A stretch of DNA of 33,621 nucleotides, taken from contig JAIRZX010000663.1 of NCBI GenBank assembly GCA_031267005.1, positions 1 through 33,621 on the forward strand, written 5' to 3'. The notes beneath the pieces were generated by a model, which saw only the letters and a program-made list of their open reading frames with translations, was not told the DNA's origin and made no database searches. The translations under genes and the position numbers were made by a program. Source of the DNA: Deltaproteobacteria bacterium. Its GTDB lineage: Bacteria > Desulfobacterota > Desulfarculia > Adiutricales > Adiutricaceae. Of the stretch, positions 1 through 8,686 are shown in pieces (the first letter of the stretch is position 1; every line of letters starts with the position of its first letter).

Positions 1-942
1 AATAGGGCTTTGTTTAGATGTATCTAAAGCATGATAAATTGCTATTCCCACAGCTTTTGCGACTGGCGGAGGAAAAGCGTTCCCAACTTGCCGGTAAACT
101 GGTGTTTTCCGTCCGACAAACCGCCATTCTGGAGAGAATCCCTGTATCAGGGCCACCATTTCGACTGTTAATTGAGGATAGCCGATAAATCCAGGCTTTG
201 GCGGAGCATCAGCTACACATGCGCCGTTTACTCCCAGCTTAGACCAAGCCGAGCGCGCGCGCGTCGGTCCCAAATCAGCTCCGCCATGTTTTTTGCTCCC
301 TCCAACAATCGTTGGAGCTATGCCGTCCGCCCGCCTCGCCCAATCATCGGCTCCTTCCCAACCTTCACTTGCCATTTCGGGATATAACAACTGCCCTACG
401 GTCAAAGGAGGGGGAATATGAATTGAAGGCCATATAAAATTTTTTGCATATCTTGATTTCAAAGCAATTAATATAGACCTTAAACGATGTTGCGGCACAC
501 CGAAATCACTTGAATTTACAATGTCCCAAAAACAGAAATAACCCAACTTTTTAAGATTGCTTTTGATTAATGCACGGTAATTATCAAACTTCGGATTAAA
601 TATGCCTTTGACATTTTCAAGCATTACTGCTTTTGGATGGCATTCTTCTACAAGGCGTAAAGCTTCCGGAAATAAATCACGATCGTCGTCATGGCCCAGC
701 TGTTTGCCGGCTACCGAGAAAGGCGGGCAGGGTACTCCACCGGCGAGAAGATCTATTCCTAAATAATTTTCAGCAGAAAATAATTTGATGTCCTTCTCAA
801 TAACATTCCAATTCGGACGATTCGTTCGAAGCGTAGAGCATGCTAAAGCATCATTCTCGACAAGAGCAAGATGCCTGAATCCAGCTTGTTCAAGACCCGA
901 AGCCTGGCCGCCGGCACCGGCACAAATCTCAATCGAATGCAA
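1..942 (-). CDS. DNA (cytosine-5-)-methyltransferase, 3'-partial (runs off the left edge)
   Basis: Reverse-strand reading gives IEICAGAGGQASGLEQAGF (motif I), GGVPCPPFSVAGKQLGHDDDRDLFPEALRLVEE (motif IV), ENVKGIF (motif VI), and C-terminal TPVYRQVGNAFPPPVAKAVGIAIYHAL (motif X). Likely TTG start at 942 with AGGAG 7 nt upstream. Absent from the ORF track because it is open at the edge and has a non-ATG start. Confidence 0.93.
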   Translation of the reverse strand, partial: MHSIEICAGAGGQASGLEQAGFRHLALVENDALACSTLRTNRPNWNVIEKDIKLFSAENYLGIDLLAGGVPCPPFSVAGKQLGHDDDRDLFPEALRLVEECHPKAVMLENVKGIFNPKFDNYRALIKSNLKKLGYFCFWDIVNSSDFGVPQHRLRSILIALKSRYAKNFIWPSIHIPPPLTVGQLLYPEMASEGWEGADDWARRADGIAPTIVGGSKKHGGADLGPTRARSAWSKLGVNGACVADAPPKPGFIGYPQLTVEMVALIQGFSPEWRFVGRKTPVYRQVGNAFPPPVAKAVGIAIYHALDTSKQSPI

Positions 943-954
943 GAGCAGACTCCT

Positions 955-1659
955 CTAGCGAGATCCTTGCCTCAACGCCTGCGAGGGGCCGAGAGAGGCT
1001 ACCGAGCCGGGCACGGCCTCCGAAGAATCCTCCGGGCCAACGCCTACCGCTGAGCGGGCCTCATCCCCGCCTACGGCGACGGACTCCGGCAGAATCGCCG
1101 CCCCCCCGTCCCGCGCGCGCTCCAGGAGGCCCGACCCGCCCGGGTAGAGAAGGGACTCCACCTCCTCGGTCAATCCGCCGATCTTAAGATCCGCGAAGGC
1201 CTTCCGGAATAGCTCCAGCTGGTCGTCAAACGCCTGGAAGCGGTCCAGCACCAGCCAGGGTTCCTCCCTGTAGACGCACTGCCCGCTCTTGAGCCTCAGT
1301 CCCGCGTAGAACAGCTTGCCCGTGGAGACCTTGAGCCCCTTGGCTTTGGCGAACCTCTCAAGCAGGGACAAGCTCTCCTGCTGCCTTTTCTCATAGGCCT
1401 TCCTGGATGCTGAGACGGACTTGGTCCCGACCGAGGCCTTGGTCCCGGTCGAAGCCTTAGGCCCGGCCGAAGCCTTAGGCCCGGCCGAGGCCTTAGGCCC
1501 GGCCGAGGCCTTGGGACCGGCCGAAGCCTTGGGGCCGGCCGAGGAGCCTGGAAGGGATCGCCCCTCGGGTCCCCACCCGGATAACGCCTTTCCCCCAGAC
1601 GTCGGCCCCGTTTCCATCCTGGCGGAACCTTCCGCCGCCTTGACCCCGGCCGTCAGCAC
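955..1659 (-). CDS. Hypothetical protein with N-terminal AGPKAS hexapeptide repeats
   Basis: 234-aa ORF. Repeats (AGPKAS)n are followed by a globular-looking segment AYEKRQQESLSLLERFAKAKGLKVSTGKLFYAGLRLKSGQCVYREEPWLVLDRFQAFDDQLELFRKAF. Its stop lies 13 nt before the methyltransferase start. Confidence 0.6.
   Translation of the reverse strand: MLTAGVKAAEGSARMETGPTSGGKALSGWGPEGRSLPGSSAGPKASAGPKASAGPKASAGPKASAGPKASTGTKASVGTKSVSASRKAYEKRQQESLSLLERFAKAKGLKVSTGKLFYAGLRLKSGQCVYREEPWLVLDRFQAFDDQLELFRKAFADLKIGGLTEEVESLLYPGGSGLLERARDGGAAILPESVAVGGDEARSAVGVGPEDSSEAVPGSVASLGPSQALRQGSR
1421..1545. repeat. Imperfect 18-bp tandem repeat (encodes AGPKAS)
   Basis: Repeated gaagccttaggcccggcc-type units read directly in the sequence. 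Confidence 0.85.
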
Positions 1660-1724
1660 TTTCGCCTACCCCCATGGTATCTCTGGATGCCAACTGCGGA
1701 CGCCCCCCGGCGAACGCCCTGACG

Positions 1725-2372
1725 CTACTCCGATGGGACGCGCCAGGCCGCAGGTCCCAGCACGTACTGGTCCCCCCCCGCAAGATCCAGTGCTACCATA
1801 GCCGGGAAACCGCTAACCGTCAAGGCCAGGAGAGCCTCGGGCCCTAACTCTGGCCAGGCCAGGAGCTTGGCCTCCCTTATCAGGTTCCCGTAGAAAGCCC
1901 CTGCTCCTCCCACTGCAGCGCAGTAGACGGCGCCATTTTTAGCGAGCGACTCGCGGACGGCCGGGCTCCGGCGGCCCTTGCCTACGAGCAACTTCACCCC
2001 TGCTTCCAGAATCGGCGGGGTGAGCGCGTCCATCCTGCCCGCCGTTGTCGGCCCCGCGGCCCCCAAAGGCCTCTCGGGACGCCCTGGGGGCGAGGGGCTG
2101 GGCCCCATGTAATAGACGGCAGCCCCCTCCGGATCGAAGGGAAGATCCGCCCCCCGGGCCAAAAGGTCGCAGAGCCGCTTGTGGGCCTGGTCCCTTCCGG
2201 CTATGAGGGTGCCGCAGAGCATGACTCCCTGCCCGGCCGTAAGCTCCCTGAGGATCCCCGGATCCCGGACGGGGGTCTCGATAACGAATGGCTTGGGGGA
2301 GTCGTTCAAGGCGAGCGCCTCTCGGCGGCCGGGCGAGCTGCCCGGCGGGACGCCGCGAAGGCCGGCTTGCAA
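1725..2372 (-). CDS. Fe-S type (class I) fumarate hydratase / L(+)-tartrate dehydratase beta subunit
   Basis: GTLIAGRDQAHKRL, AVYYMGPSP, GPTTAGRMDALTPPILEAGVKLLVGKG and AVYCAAVGGAGAFYGNLIREAKLLAWPELGPEAL are characteristic of the beta (C-terminal) subunit. The exact start is uncertain. Confidence 0.87.
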   Translation of the reverse strand: MQAGLRGVPPGSSPGRREALALNDSPKPFVIETPVRDPGILRELTAGQGVMLCGTLIAGRDQAHKRLCDLLARGADLPFDPEGAAVYYMGPSPSPPGRPERPLGAAGPTTAGRMDALTPPILEAGVKLLVGKGRRSPAVRESLAKNGAVYCAAVGGAGAFYGNLIREAKLLAWPELGPEALLALTVSGFPAMVALDLAGGDQYVLGPAAWRVPSE

Positions 2373-2730
2373 GACCAGGCCCCGGATGGAGCCAGGCCCG
2401 TTGCCCGGCCCTCCCGCATGGCCCCTTCTAATGCCGCTTGGGAAGACGCGGCGTGCTGGCCCCCATCCGCTGGGCCGTTAAGGCAAGCCCCCTGTCCGCG
2501 AGAGGAAGCCGCAAGCGTTTGGATATAGGCTTTCATCGACTCCCTTCCCCCCCAGCGTCCTGGGCCATAAGCCAGTGCCGAGAAGCTTTACGCCGTTTCC
2601 GCGAGGGTTTACGCCGTTTCCGCGACGCTTCACGCCCCCTCCGCAGCCCTTTTCGGAGCTTCAGCGATGTTCAGGCGAGTCGGGGGGCAAAAGGGCGCCT
2701 GGCAAACCCGGACATTAGGACGCTCCGGCG

Positions 2731-3495
2731 TCATGACCTCTTGAAGCTGGAGAAGCCCCCCCCGGACGGCTTCACCGCGGGCTTGGAGACTACAGGCGTT
2801 GCCCTCTGGGCGCCCTTCTCAGGGGAAAGGGCCTTTCCTCCGGAGAAAGTCGAAAACCTCTGGGCAACTGGGGCGGCCTTCTGGCCGAAAATCGACTGGC
2901 TGGGCGTTGCGGCCGCGGGCTTCTGGCCGAAAACGGACTGGCGGGCGGCCAGGGCCGCGGGCTTCTGGCCGAAAACGGGCTGGCGGGCGGCCGGGGCCGC
3001 GGGCTTCTGGCCGAAGGCCGGCTGGCGGGCGGCCGGGTCTGCTGGCTTCTGGCCGAAGGCCGGCTGGCGGAAACCGGCGGAGGCGCCCTCGCCGTCCCTG
3101 CGGCGGTTGGCAGTCTTTTGGATGTAGTAGTCCGCGAACTCCTTGTCGTGCTTCATTATGTGTTCGCGGAGCCAGTTGTTGACGACGGTGTTGATGGACA
3201 GGACCGTCGCAAACTTCTCGCCGTTAGCCTTGTATTCGGTGTAGAGCTTCTTGAAAGTCTCCACGAACTCCACGTGGAGCTGGTGGTGGAAAGCGTGCTT
3301 GGGGTACTGGCTGGCCTTCATCAAGGCCTCTTCCATGGAGAAGTGTTTTGCCACGTAGCTTTTCAGGAACTCAAGGGTCTCGGGGATCCTCTCCTTGTGG
3401 GCGATGTCCCTGAGCTTGTCGGCCTGGGCGAAGAGTTCCTTGTGCTGCTCGTCTATCTTGGGGACCCCCGTCTCCAGGCTCTTGGTGAATAGCAT
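2731..3495 (-). CDS. Bacteriohemerythrin with C-terminal 14-aa repeat tail
   Basis: N-terminal MLFTKSLETGVPKIDEQHKELF...HFSMEEALM...HAFHHQLHVEF...LREHIMKHDKEFADY is the hemerythrin His/Glu pattern. C-terminal FGQKP repeats follow. Confidence 0.93.
   Translation of the reverse strand: MLFTKSLETGVPKIDEQHKELFAQADKLRDIAHKERIPETLEFLKSYVAKHFSMEEALMKASQYPKHAFHHQLHVEFVETFKKLYTEYKANGEKFATVLSINTVVNNWLREHIMKHDKEFADYYIQKTANRRRDGEGASAGFRQPAFGQKPADPAARQPAFGQKPAAPAARQPVFGQKPAALAARQSVFGQKPAAATPSQSIFGQKAAPVAQRFSTFSGGKALSPEKGAQRATPVVSKPAVKPSGGGFSSFKRS
2879..3075. repeat. 42-bp tandem repeat (about 4.7 copies) in the hemerythrin C-terminus
   Basis: Unit ttctggccgaaaacggactggcgggcggccagggccgcgggc recurs at 2879, 2921, 2963, 3005 and 3047, an exact 42-bp period. 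Confidence 0.95.
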
Positions 3496-3664
3496 GATGC
3501 GTTGCTCCTTGCGGCGAGGGCCTTAGCCCGTCCGCGCGTAGGCTCGTCGGGGCGCCGCCCCTTGCGGCCCCGGAAGGGCGGAGGGGGCATTTCGATTACA
3601 GGGGGGGGGTGGAGGCGGGCAAGAGTGCCCGAAGCGGGCGTTTATAAAGATGCGGGCCCGGGAC

Positions 3665-3755
3665 GCGGAAGGCTAAAGGCTGGAAGGCTAAAGGCAGGCA
3701 GGCTAAAACTTAAGGCTGGAAGGCTAAAACTAAAGGCTGGAAGGCCTGAAGGCCG
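3665..3755. repeat. Short tandem repeats (ggaaggctaaaggct / ggaaggctaaaacta type)
   Basis: Five degenerate copies of g-g-a-a-g-g-c-t-a-a-a with 15-21 bp spacing. Confidence 0.8.
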
Positions 3756-4263
3756 GCTCCCGGGCTTCGGGACGCGATTCGGACCGGCTGAACCCTCGAG
3801 CGGGTGAACACAGGGGGAATCCTGGGCTTGGAAAATCCGGCTTCTGGCGCTGTCACTACAGTCGTGGCCCGGAAGGCCAGTGTTCCAATTGTATCAAATG
3901 AATCGAAATCGCAATAGCGCGGAATAGCCAGATATTGCGTTTTTGAATCTTTTAAAACCGCCGATCCGATCCGTGCCGGACTGGACGGGCAGGGGAGATC
4001 CGACGAAACCTCTCCCAAGTGCCCGGGAAAGTCTGGCCGCTCTTAGGGCGTACGGTTTAAGGAAGGATCGTCTGGCGGGAAGTCAAGGCCGGGAGCATAG
4101 ACGGAAAGCGATGGGAGCTTGGGCAGGGGGAGGGGAGGGAGGGCGCGGAAACAACGAACCGGAAACGGAGTTCCGCGATTGAGAGGCTTGCACTTGGGCA
4201 AGTTTGGCCCGGCGCGAACGAGCCCCCGCTGCCTGAACCGGGCTCGGGAAAAGTCGCCTGAAA

Positions 4264-4286
4264 ACAAAAAAAGCGCCTTTCGGCGC
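4264..4286 (-). terminator. Rho-independent terminator
   Basis: On the minus strand GCGCCGAAAGGCGC is followed by TTTTTTT. No convincing minus-strand ORF lies upstream of it. Confidence 0.65.
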
Positions 4287-5106
4287 ATTCCGGCAACGGA
4301 CGGCGATGCCGTCGTACTGTAGCGTGGCCCTTGCCCCCAGGCCCCCTGGCTTCGCCGTTCCGCCGCGGGCCGGCCGAAGCCAGGAGATTGCGGGTTGTAA
4401 TACCTGGGAGGAGGCGGGATTGATTACAGCCTTGAGTTCCGGACGTTCCGCAAGGGACGCCGCGCACAAGGTCGCCGGGCAAGTGTTGAGGCCCCGGCCG
4501 TGTAAAGCTCGGTCTTTAAGAAGGGCGGGCGCCCCTCGGTGGATTCAGGGGTTGCGGCGACCGTAATGACCGGCGTGGAAGCCTGGCCGCTTGGCCGCCT
4601 GGAAAAATGGCTCAACTGAATCAGATTGTAGTGACTCTTGAGCCGGGTTGCAAACTTTTTTTCGATTTGTGCGTATTTGGCGCTTTTTGACCGCCGTCAA
4701 ATTCTCTGAAGGATGTTTCCGGAGTCCGCTATCGGTTCCGGAATCCGAAAAACGGGATAAAAAGCCCCTTTAGTAAGTTTTAGGCACCCTTCGCGCGATT
4801 CAAGGGTGCACGGAAAGTTGCTTAAAAAGACGGATTTTCTTGAAATCTCGCTAAAAAGGCCTGTATCAAGAGCAGTAAACAATTACCTTGGCAACTGCGG
4901 ACCTCCCATGAAGGGACGCTGGCCGGTCCGGGAATCCGCTCGGCAGTTCGCTAAACGGACCCCGGAAGGGTCCGGGAACTATCGGCTGAACCGCCGGAGA
5001 GCCCAGCGGAAGAACGCCGGGGCCAAGCCCCGGCCGATTCCGGACAAGCCCTTGTGGCCTTCCGCGCGCCAAGGTCGGAGGCAGGCGTTGAAGCCGCGAA
5101 GCTGTC

Positions 5107-5144
5107 CCCGATTCCTGACAATGCCCCCGATTCCTAACAATGCG
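5107..5144. repeat. 19-bp tandem duplication
   Basis: cccgattcctgacaatgcc / cccgattcctaacaatgcg. Confidence 0.85.
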
Positions 5145-5194
5145 GCCCGAGTCCCGCTCCCATCTCGGCGCTGGCGAATTCGGAAGCCCCCGTC

Positions 5195-5244
5195 GAAGGC
5201 TCCTCCCGGCACAGCCGCCGAAGGCTCCCCCCGGCACAGCCGCC
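5195..5244. repeat. 25-bp tandem duplication
   Basis: gaaggctcctcccggcacagccgcc / gaaggctccccccggcacagccgcc. Confidence 0.9.
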
Positions 5245-5472
5245 GAAGGTCCCATGGGTTACCGCCGCAGATGACGCCGTCTGGAGCCGACGCCTCGGCG
5301 GGCGGCAAGGCATAATGGGGCCTCTGCGGCGGGGCTCTGGAGGAGGCGGAACCGGCTGGCCGCGAAGCCCGAGGCTTCACCGGCCGGCGAGGCCGCTTGC
5401 CGACGACCGGGCGGGCGGGGACGGCGCTTAACCCCGGCCGGACGGGGCCCGGGGCCTCACGCCGTTGGCCCT

Positions 5473-6741
5473 TCAGCTCATGTTCAAGACGTCCAGGTTA
5501 ATGGCGAGCACGTTCAACATGCAGAAAACCTCGGAGAGGGTCTGCTGGCCGTGCCCGAACTTCTTCAGGAAGCCGAAGCCATTTGAATCCAGCGCCTCGA
5601 CCGTGTCATGGGCCTCGACGTTGGCAAGGAGCCTCATGATCCCTCCGGAGCGGTCGAAGTCCGAGGGCAGGGTCGTGAAGACCACGTCGGAGGAAAAGGG
5701 GGAGTTCTCCGAACCGGCGTCGGGGGGGGCGTCCGCGCCGGAGGGCGAGGGACACTCGACGAGCCTCACGTAGCTGGAATCGGTCATGTGGCCGCGCTCG
5801 AACAAAAGGGGGCCCAGGTTCCTGGAGTAGAGATCCGACGCGGTGAAAAGCGAAGTCCCGTCGCTGCGGAGCTTGGGCTGGGCGCCGGAGGCAAGCTCGG
5901 AGATCTCCTTTTCTTCGCTGTGGAAGCGCTCCGTTTCCAGCTCGTTAAGCTTGAGGATGTAGGGGTGGCCCTTCAGGGCCCTCGCGGACTCCCAGTTGCC
6001 GAAAGGGCCCATGAGGATGAAGAGCGGGTCGAGCATGTCGAACTTGGAGCCCGTCCTCGCCAGGGACCGACCCAGGACTTCCGCCGCGTTCGGTTCCGGG
6101 CCGGCGCCCCTGCTGGAGGCGCGGTAGGGGAATCCCGGTATCACGTCCGGATAGTCATCCGCGTAGAGGAACTCGGGGGGGAGCTGGGGGAAGCCTCCGT
6201 CGGCGAGGGGGCTGTAGAGGGTTATGCCCGCGAAGCTGTGGAAGTTCTCGATCTGATCCTCTTCCCTGCGTTCCGGTGTGAAGACACGGGAGATGCACAC
6301 GGGGCAGCGGATCTTCTTGGAGCTGAAGTGGCATCCGAGGTAGGGGACCAAGACGGACATGCCCTTGTAGCGGTAGACGCTCCCCGACTCCTCCGAGATC
6401 ATCCCGAGCAGGTCCCAGACGGCGGGATAGAAGGCGGTGGGGTCCAACCCGTCCAGCTGCTTTCTTATGTGGTTGTCGGTGGGGATGCGGCGGCTCACGT
6501 TCACCGCGTCCGGGCCGGTGTGAAGGGCCGACAGGAGCGAGTCCACTCCGTGGATGCCGCGGTACTCGAAGAAGCCCCCGAGGAACCTCCGAAGCGAGGG
6601 GGCCTTGGAATAGAACGCCGCCAGCGCCGTCATGAGGAGCTGGGTGAAGGGGTACATCTTGTTGTTCCCCATGCGATTGTCGGGGATCTGTCTGAAATGC
6701 TCCAGCATTTTCAGGGAATAGTTATCGAAGGTGGCTCTCAT
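5473..6741 (-). CDS. Transposase-derived protein (ISNCY-like family), probably catalytically inactive
   Basis: MRATFDNYSLKMLEHFRQIPDNRMGNNKMYPFTQLLMTALAAFYSKAPSLRRFLGGF...RRIPTDNHIRKQLDGLDPTAFYPAVWDLL...HFSSKKIRCPVC...FHSFAGITL...LPPEFL...and C-terminal KKFGHGQQTLSEVFCMLNVLAINLD match my recollection of this family. Start taken at the internal ATG at 6741; the 6742-6960 extension looks non-coding. Confidence 0.75.
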   Translation of the reverse strand: MRATFDNYSLKMLEHFRQIPDNRMGNNKMYPFTQLLMTALAAFYSKAPSLRRFLGGFFEYRGIHGVDSLLSALHTGPDAVNVSRRIPTDNHIRKQLDGLDPTAFYPAVWDLLGMISEESGSVYRYKGMSVLVPYLGCHFSSKKIRCPVCISRVFTPERREEDQIENFHSFAGITLYSPLADGGFPQLPPEFLYADDYPDVIPGFPYRASSRGAGPEPNAAEVLGRSLARTGSKFDMLDPLFILMGPFGNWESARALKGHPYILKLNELETERFHSEEKEISELASGAQPKLRSDGTSLFTASDLYSRNLGPLLFERGHMTDSSYVRLVECPSPSGADAPPDAGSENSPFSSDVVFTTLPSDFDRSGGIMRLLANVEAHDTVEALDSNGFGFLKKFGHGQQTLSEVFCMLNVLAINLDVLNMS

Positions 6742-7257
6742 AGGGCGTAAGTTACCAAAATTGGAACTCGCGATCAAGGCGGGCACGCGCGGTTCCCGAG
6801 CCCGGAAACGGCCTGGGCGTTGGCTTCCAGAGCCCTTGAGGAACCCCCGGGGAGATCGCCCGGACCGGAAGGCGTACGGCGTCCCGAAACCCGGTTCCGG
6901 CTGCCCGGCAGTTGGCGTTTTGAAGCGGCAACGCCCTGGCTTGCGGTCCGGCGGAAGCACGTCGCGCCTCCGCTGCCCCCGAAGCCGCGCTTTCCCCCCC
7001 CTCCCCCCTGCGGGGCATCCTCTTTCGCCGGGCGCGCGGCTCCAGGGCTGGCCAAAACCATTTCCCGGAGCAACCGGAAAATTTCACCGCCCGCCCCCGG
7101 GCGAACCCGATTGGAACCCCAATGCTCCTCGCGGCACCCTTCCCGCCCAAAGCCGCCCAAGCTCGCCCGGGAGCCATGCCCGGCCGCTACCACCCGGCAG
7201 GACATTCATACGGGTTAAGGAGCGTCCGCCTGCCAAAGACCGGGAGCGCCGAGTCGC

Positions 7258-7310
7258 CAGCCCGGAGACTGCGGCGCCGAGACCCCAGCCCGGAGAATGC
7301 GGCGCCGAGA
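7258..7310. repeat. 28-bp-period direct repeat
   Basis: cagcccggaga(ct/at)gcggcgccgaga at 7258 and 7286. Confidence 0.85.
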
Positions 7311-7833
7311 ATGCCCGCCTCGGGCGGTTCCGAACCTTTTCTGGTTCCTGAAGCCCCGGGAAGTGGCCGCCGCCCGTCTCCCAAGCGTTGAAACCGTTTG
7401 TGGAAGCGGGTCTTGCACATGGGAGCGCCTTCCGGAGGCTTGCGCGTGACATCGCAGTTTTTTAAATTTCCCTCTGTTTTTCCCGATTTTCGGGAAAATC
7501 ATCAAAAACTGAATTGGGATTACGGATGAGTTCCCCCAGACGGCCGGACTTATCCTTTCGGCGCCGTCAATTGTTTGGCCACGCCGCTATTGGCGGTGGC
7601 GATATGAAGTAATATCCACATTGCCGAATCGCACCGGACCAACTCTTATCGCGGGCCGGAACCAAGGGAATAACTTCGCAAGACCGGCCGGGACGGCCTC
7701 TTGGCCTCCACCGGCCGCCGTGATTCTAATAACGAAAGACTACTTTGCAGATGTTTCGGGAATCTCTCCGGGAGGACGGTCCCGACGGCGAGGCAGCCGG
7801 GAGCCCTGCCAGCCACCCCTTTCCCCTTCCGGC

Positions 7834-7975
7834 CCCCGGCCCGCACCCTGCCGGACTCCCGGCCAGACTCCCGGCCCCGGCGCACCGCTCCCGCCCCGAG
7901 TCACCCGGCCCGCACCCTGCCGGACTCCCGGCCCCGGCGCACCGCTCCCGCCTCGCGTCTCCCGGCCCGCTCCCG
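7834..7975. repeat. Long GC-rich tandem repeat upstream of the HIT/mutS cluster
   Basis: cccggcccgcaccctgccggactcccggcc...cccggcgcaccgctcccgcc occurs twice in tandem with shorter sub-repeats. Confidence 0.8.
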
Positions 7976-8200
7976 GGCTGACTCACGGCCCGCTCACGGC
8001 CGGACTAACGGCCCCGGCACACCCTTCCCCTCCGGGCCCCGATCCGCTCCGGGCCCGCCTCAGCCTTGGGTCCCCTCACCTTTCTCGCCTTGTCCGGAGC
8101 GGCCTTTCTGATATAATATAGCGCCATTGGCCTCCCGCCCCCCTCCCGATCAGCCCTCCGCCCAACAGGCCCTGCCGCATCACCCTTAAGGAGGCACCGC

Positions 8201-8686
8201 GTGCCCGAAACCCTCTGGGCGCCCTGGCGCATGGACTATATCCTGGATTCCCAGAAGCCCGGCGGATGCGTGTTCTGCCTGCCCGAGGGCCATCTGGGCC
8301 CGGACGAGGAACGCATGGTCCTGTACTCGGATTCCGTAGTGCTCCTCATGATGAACCGCTACCCTTACAACAACGCCCACGTGCTCGCGGCCCCGCGCCG
8401 CCACGTGGCGACCCTCTCCGAGGCTTCCGGCAGGGAAAGGTCGGCGCTAATGGACCTGACGGCCAGGGCGACGGAGGTAATCGGCGGCCTGATGAGCCCC
8501 GACGGCTTCAACATAGGCATAAACCAGGGCAGGGCGGCCGGGGCCGGCATCGACCGGCACCTGCACGTGCACGTGACCCCGCGCTGGGAAGGGGACACCA
8601 ACTACATGACCGCCCTGGGCGACACGCGGGTAGTGCCCGAGCACATCCGCCGCACCTACGAGCGGCTCCTGGAGCGCTTCAGGTGA
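8201..8686 (+). CDS. HIT-family protein (AP4A hydrolase/phosphorylase-like)
   Basis: MPETLWAPWRMDYI...CVFCLPE...NAHVLAAPRRHVATL...GFNIGINQGRAAGAGIDRHLHVHVTPRW contains HLHVHV (HxHxH triad motif). Upstream aaggagg RBS. Confidence 0.95.
   Translation: MPETLWAPWRMDYILDSQKPGGCVFCLPEGHLGPDEERMVLYSDSVVLLMMNRYPYNNAHVLAAPRRHVATLSEASGRERSALMDLTARATEVIGGLMSPDGFNIGINQGRAAGAGIDRHLHVHVTPRWEGDTNYMTALGDTRVVPEHIRRTYERLLERFR

Noticed and set aside
3500-5460. Several 80-170-aa ORFs on both strands (4057-4482, 4806-5315, 4979-5380)
   Set aside because: Overlapping Arg/Pro/Gly-rich frames in GC-rich intergenic DNA with tandem repeats; none shows family motifs.
5608-6750. 380-aa plus-strand ORF
   Set aside because: Antisense shadow of the transposase-derived ORF; composition is typical of an antisense frame (Val/Gly/Glu-rich).
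8266-8682. N-terminal 139 aa of the listed 1312-aa ORF
   Set aside because: This part is an out-of-frame read of the HIT gene. The MutS start is the GTG at 8683 with conserved sequence beginning immediately after.
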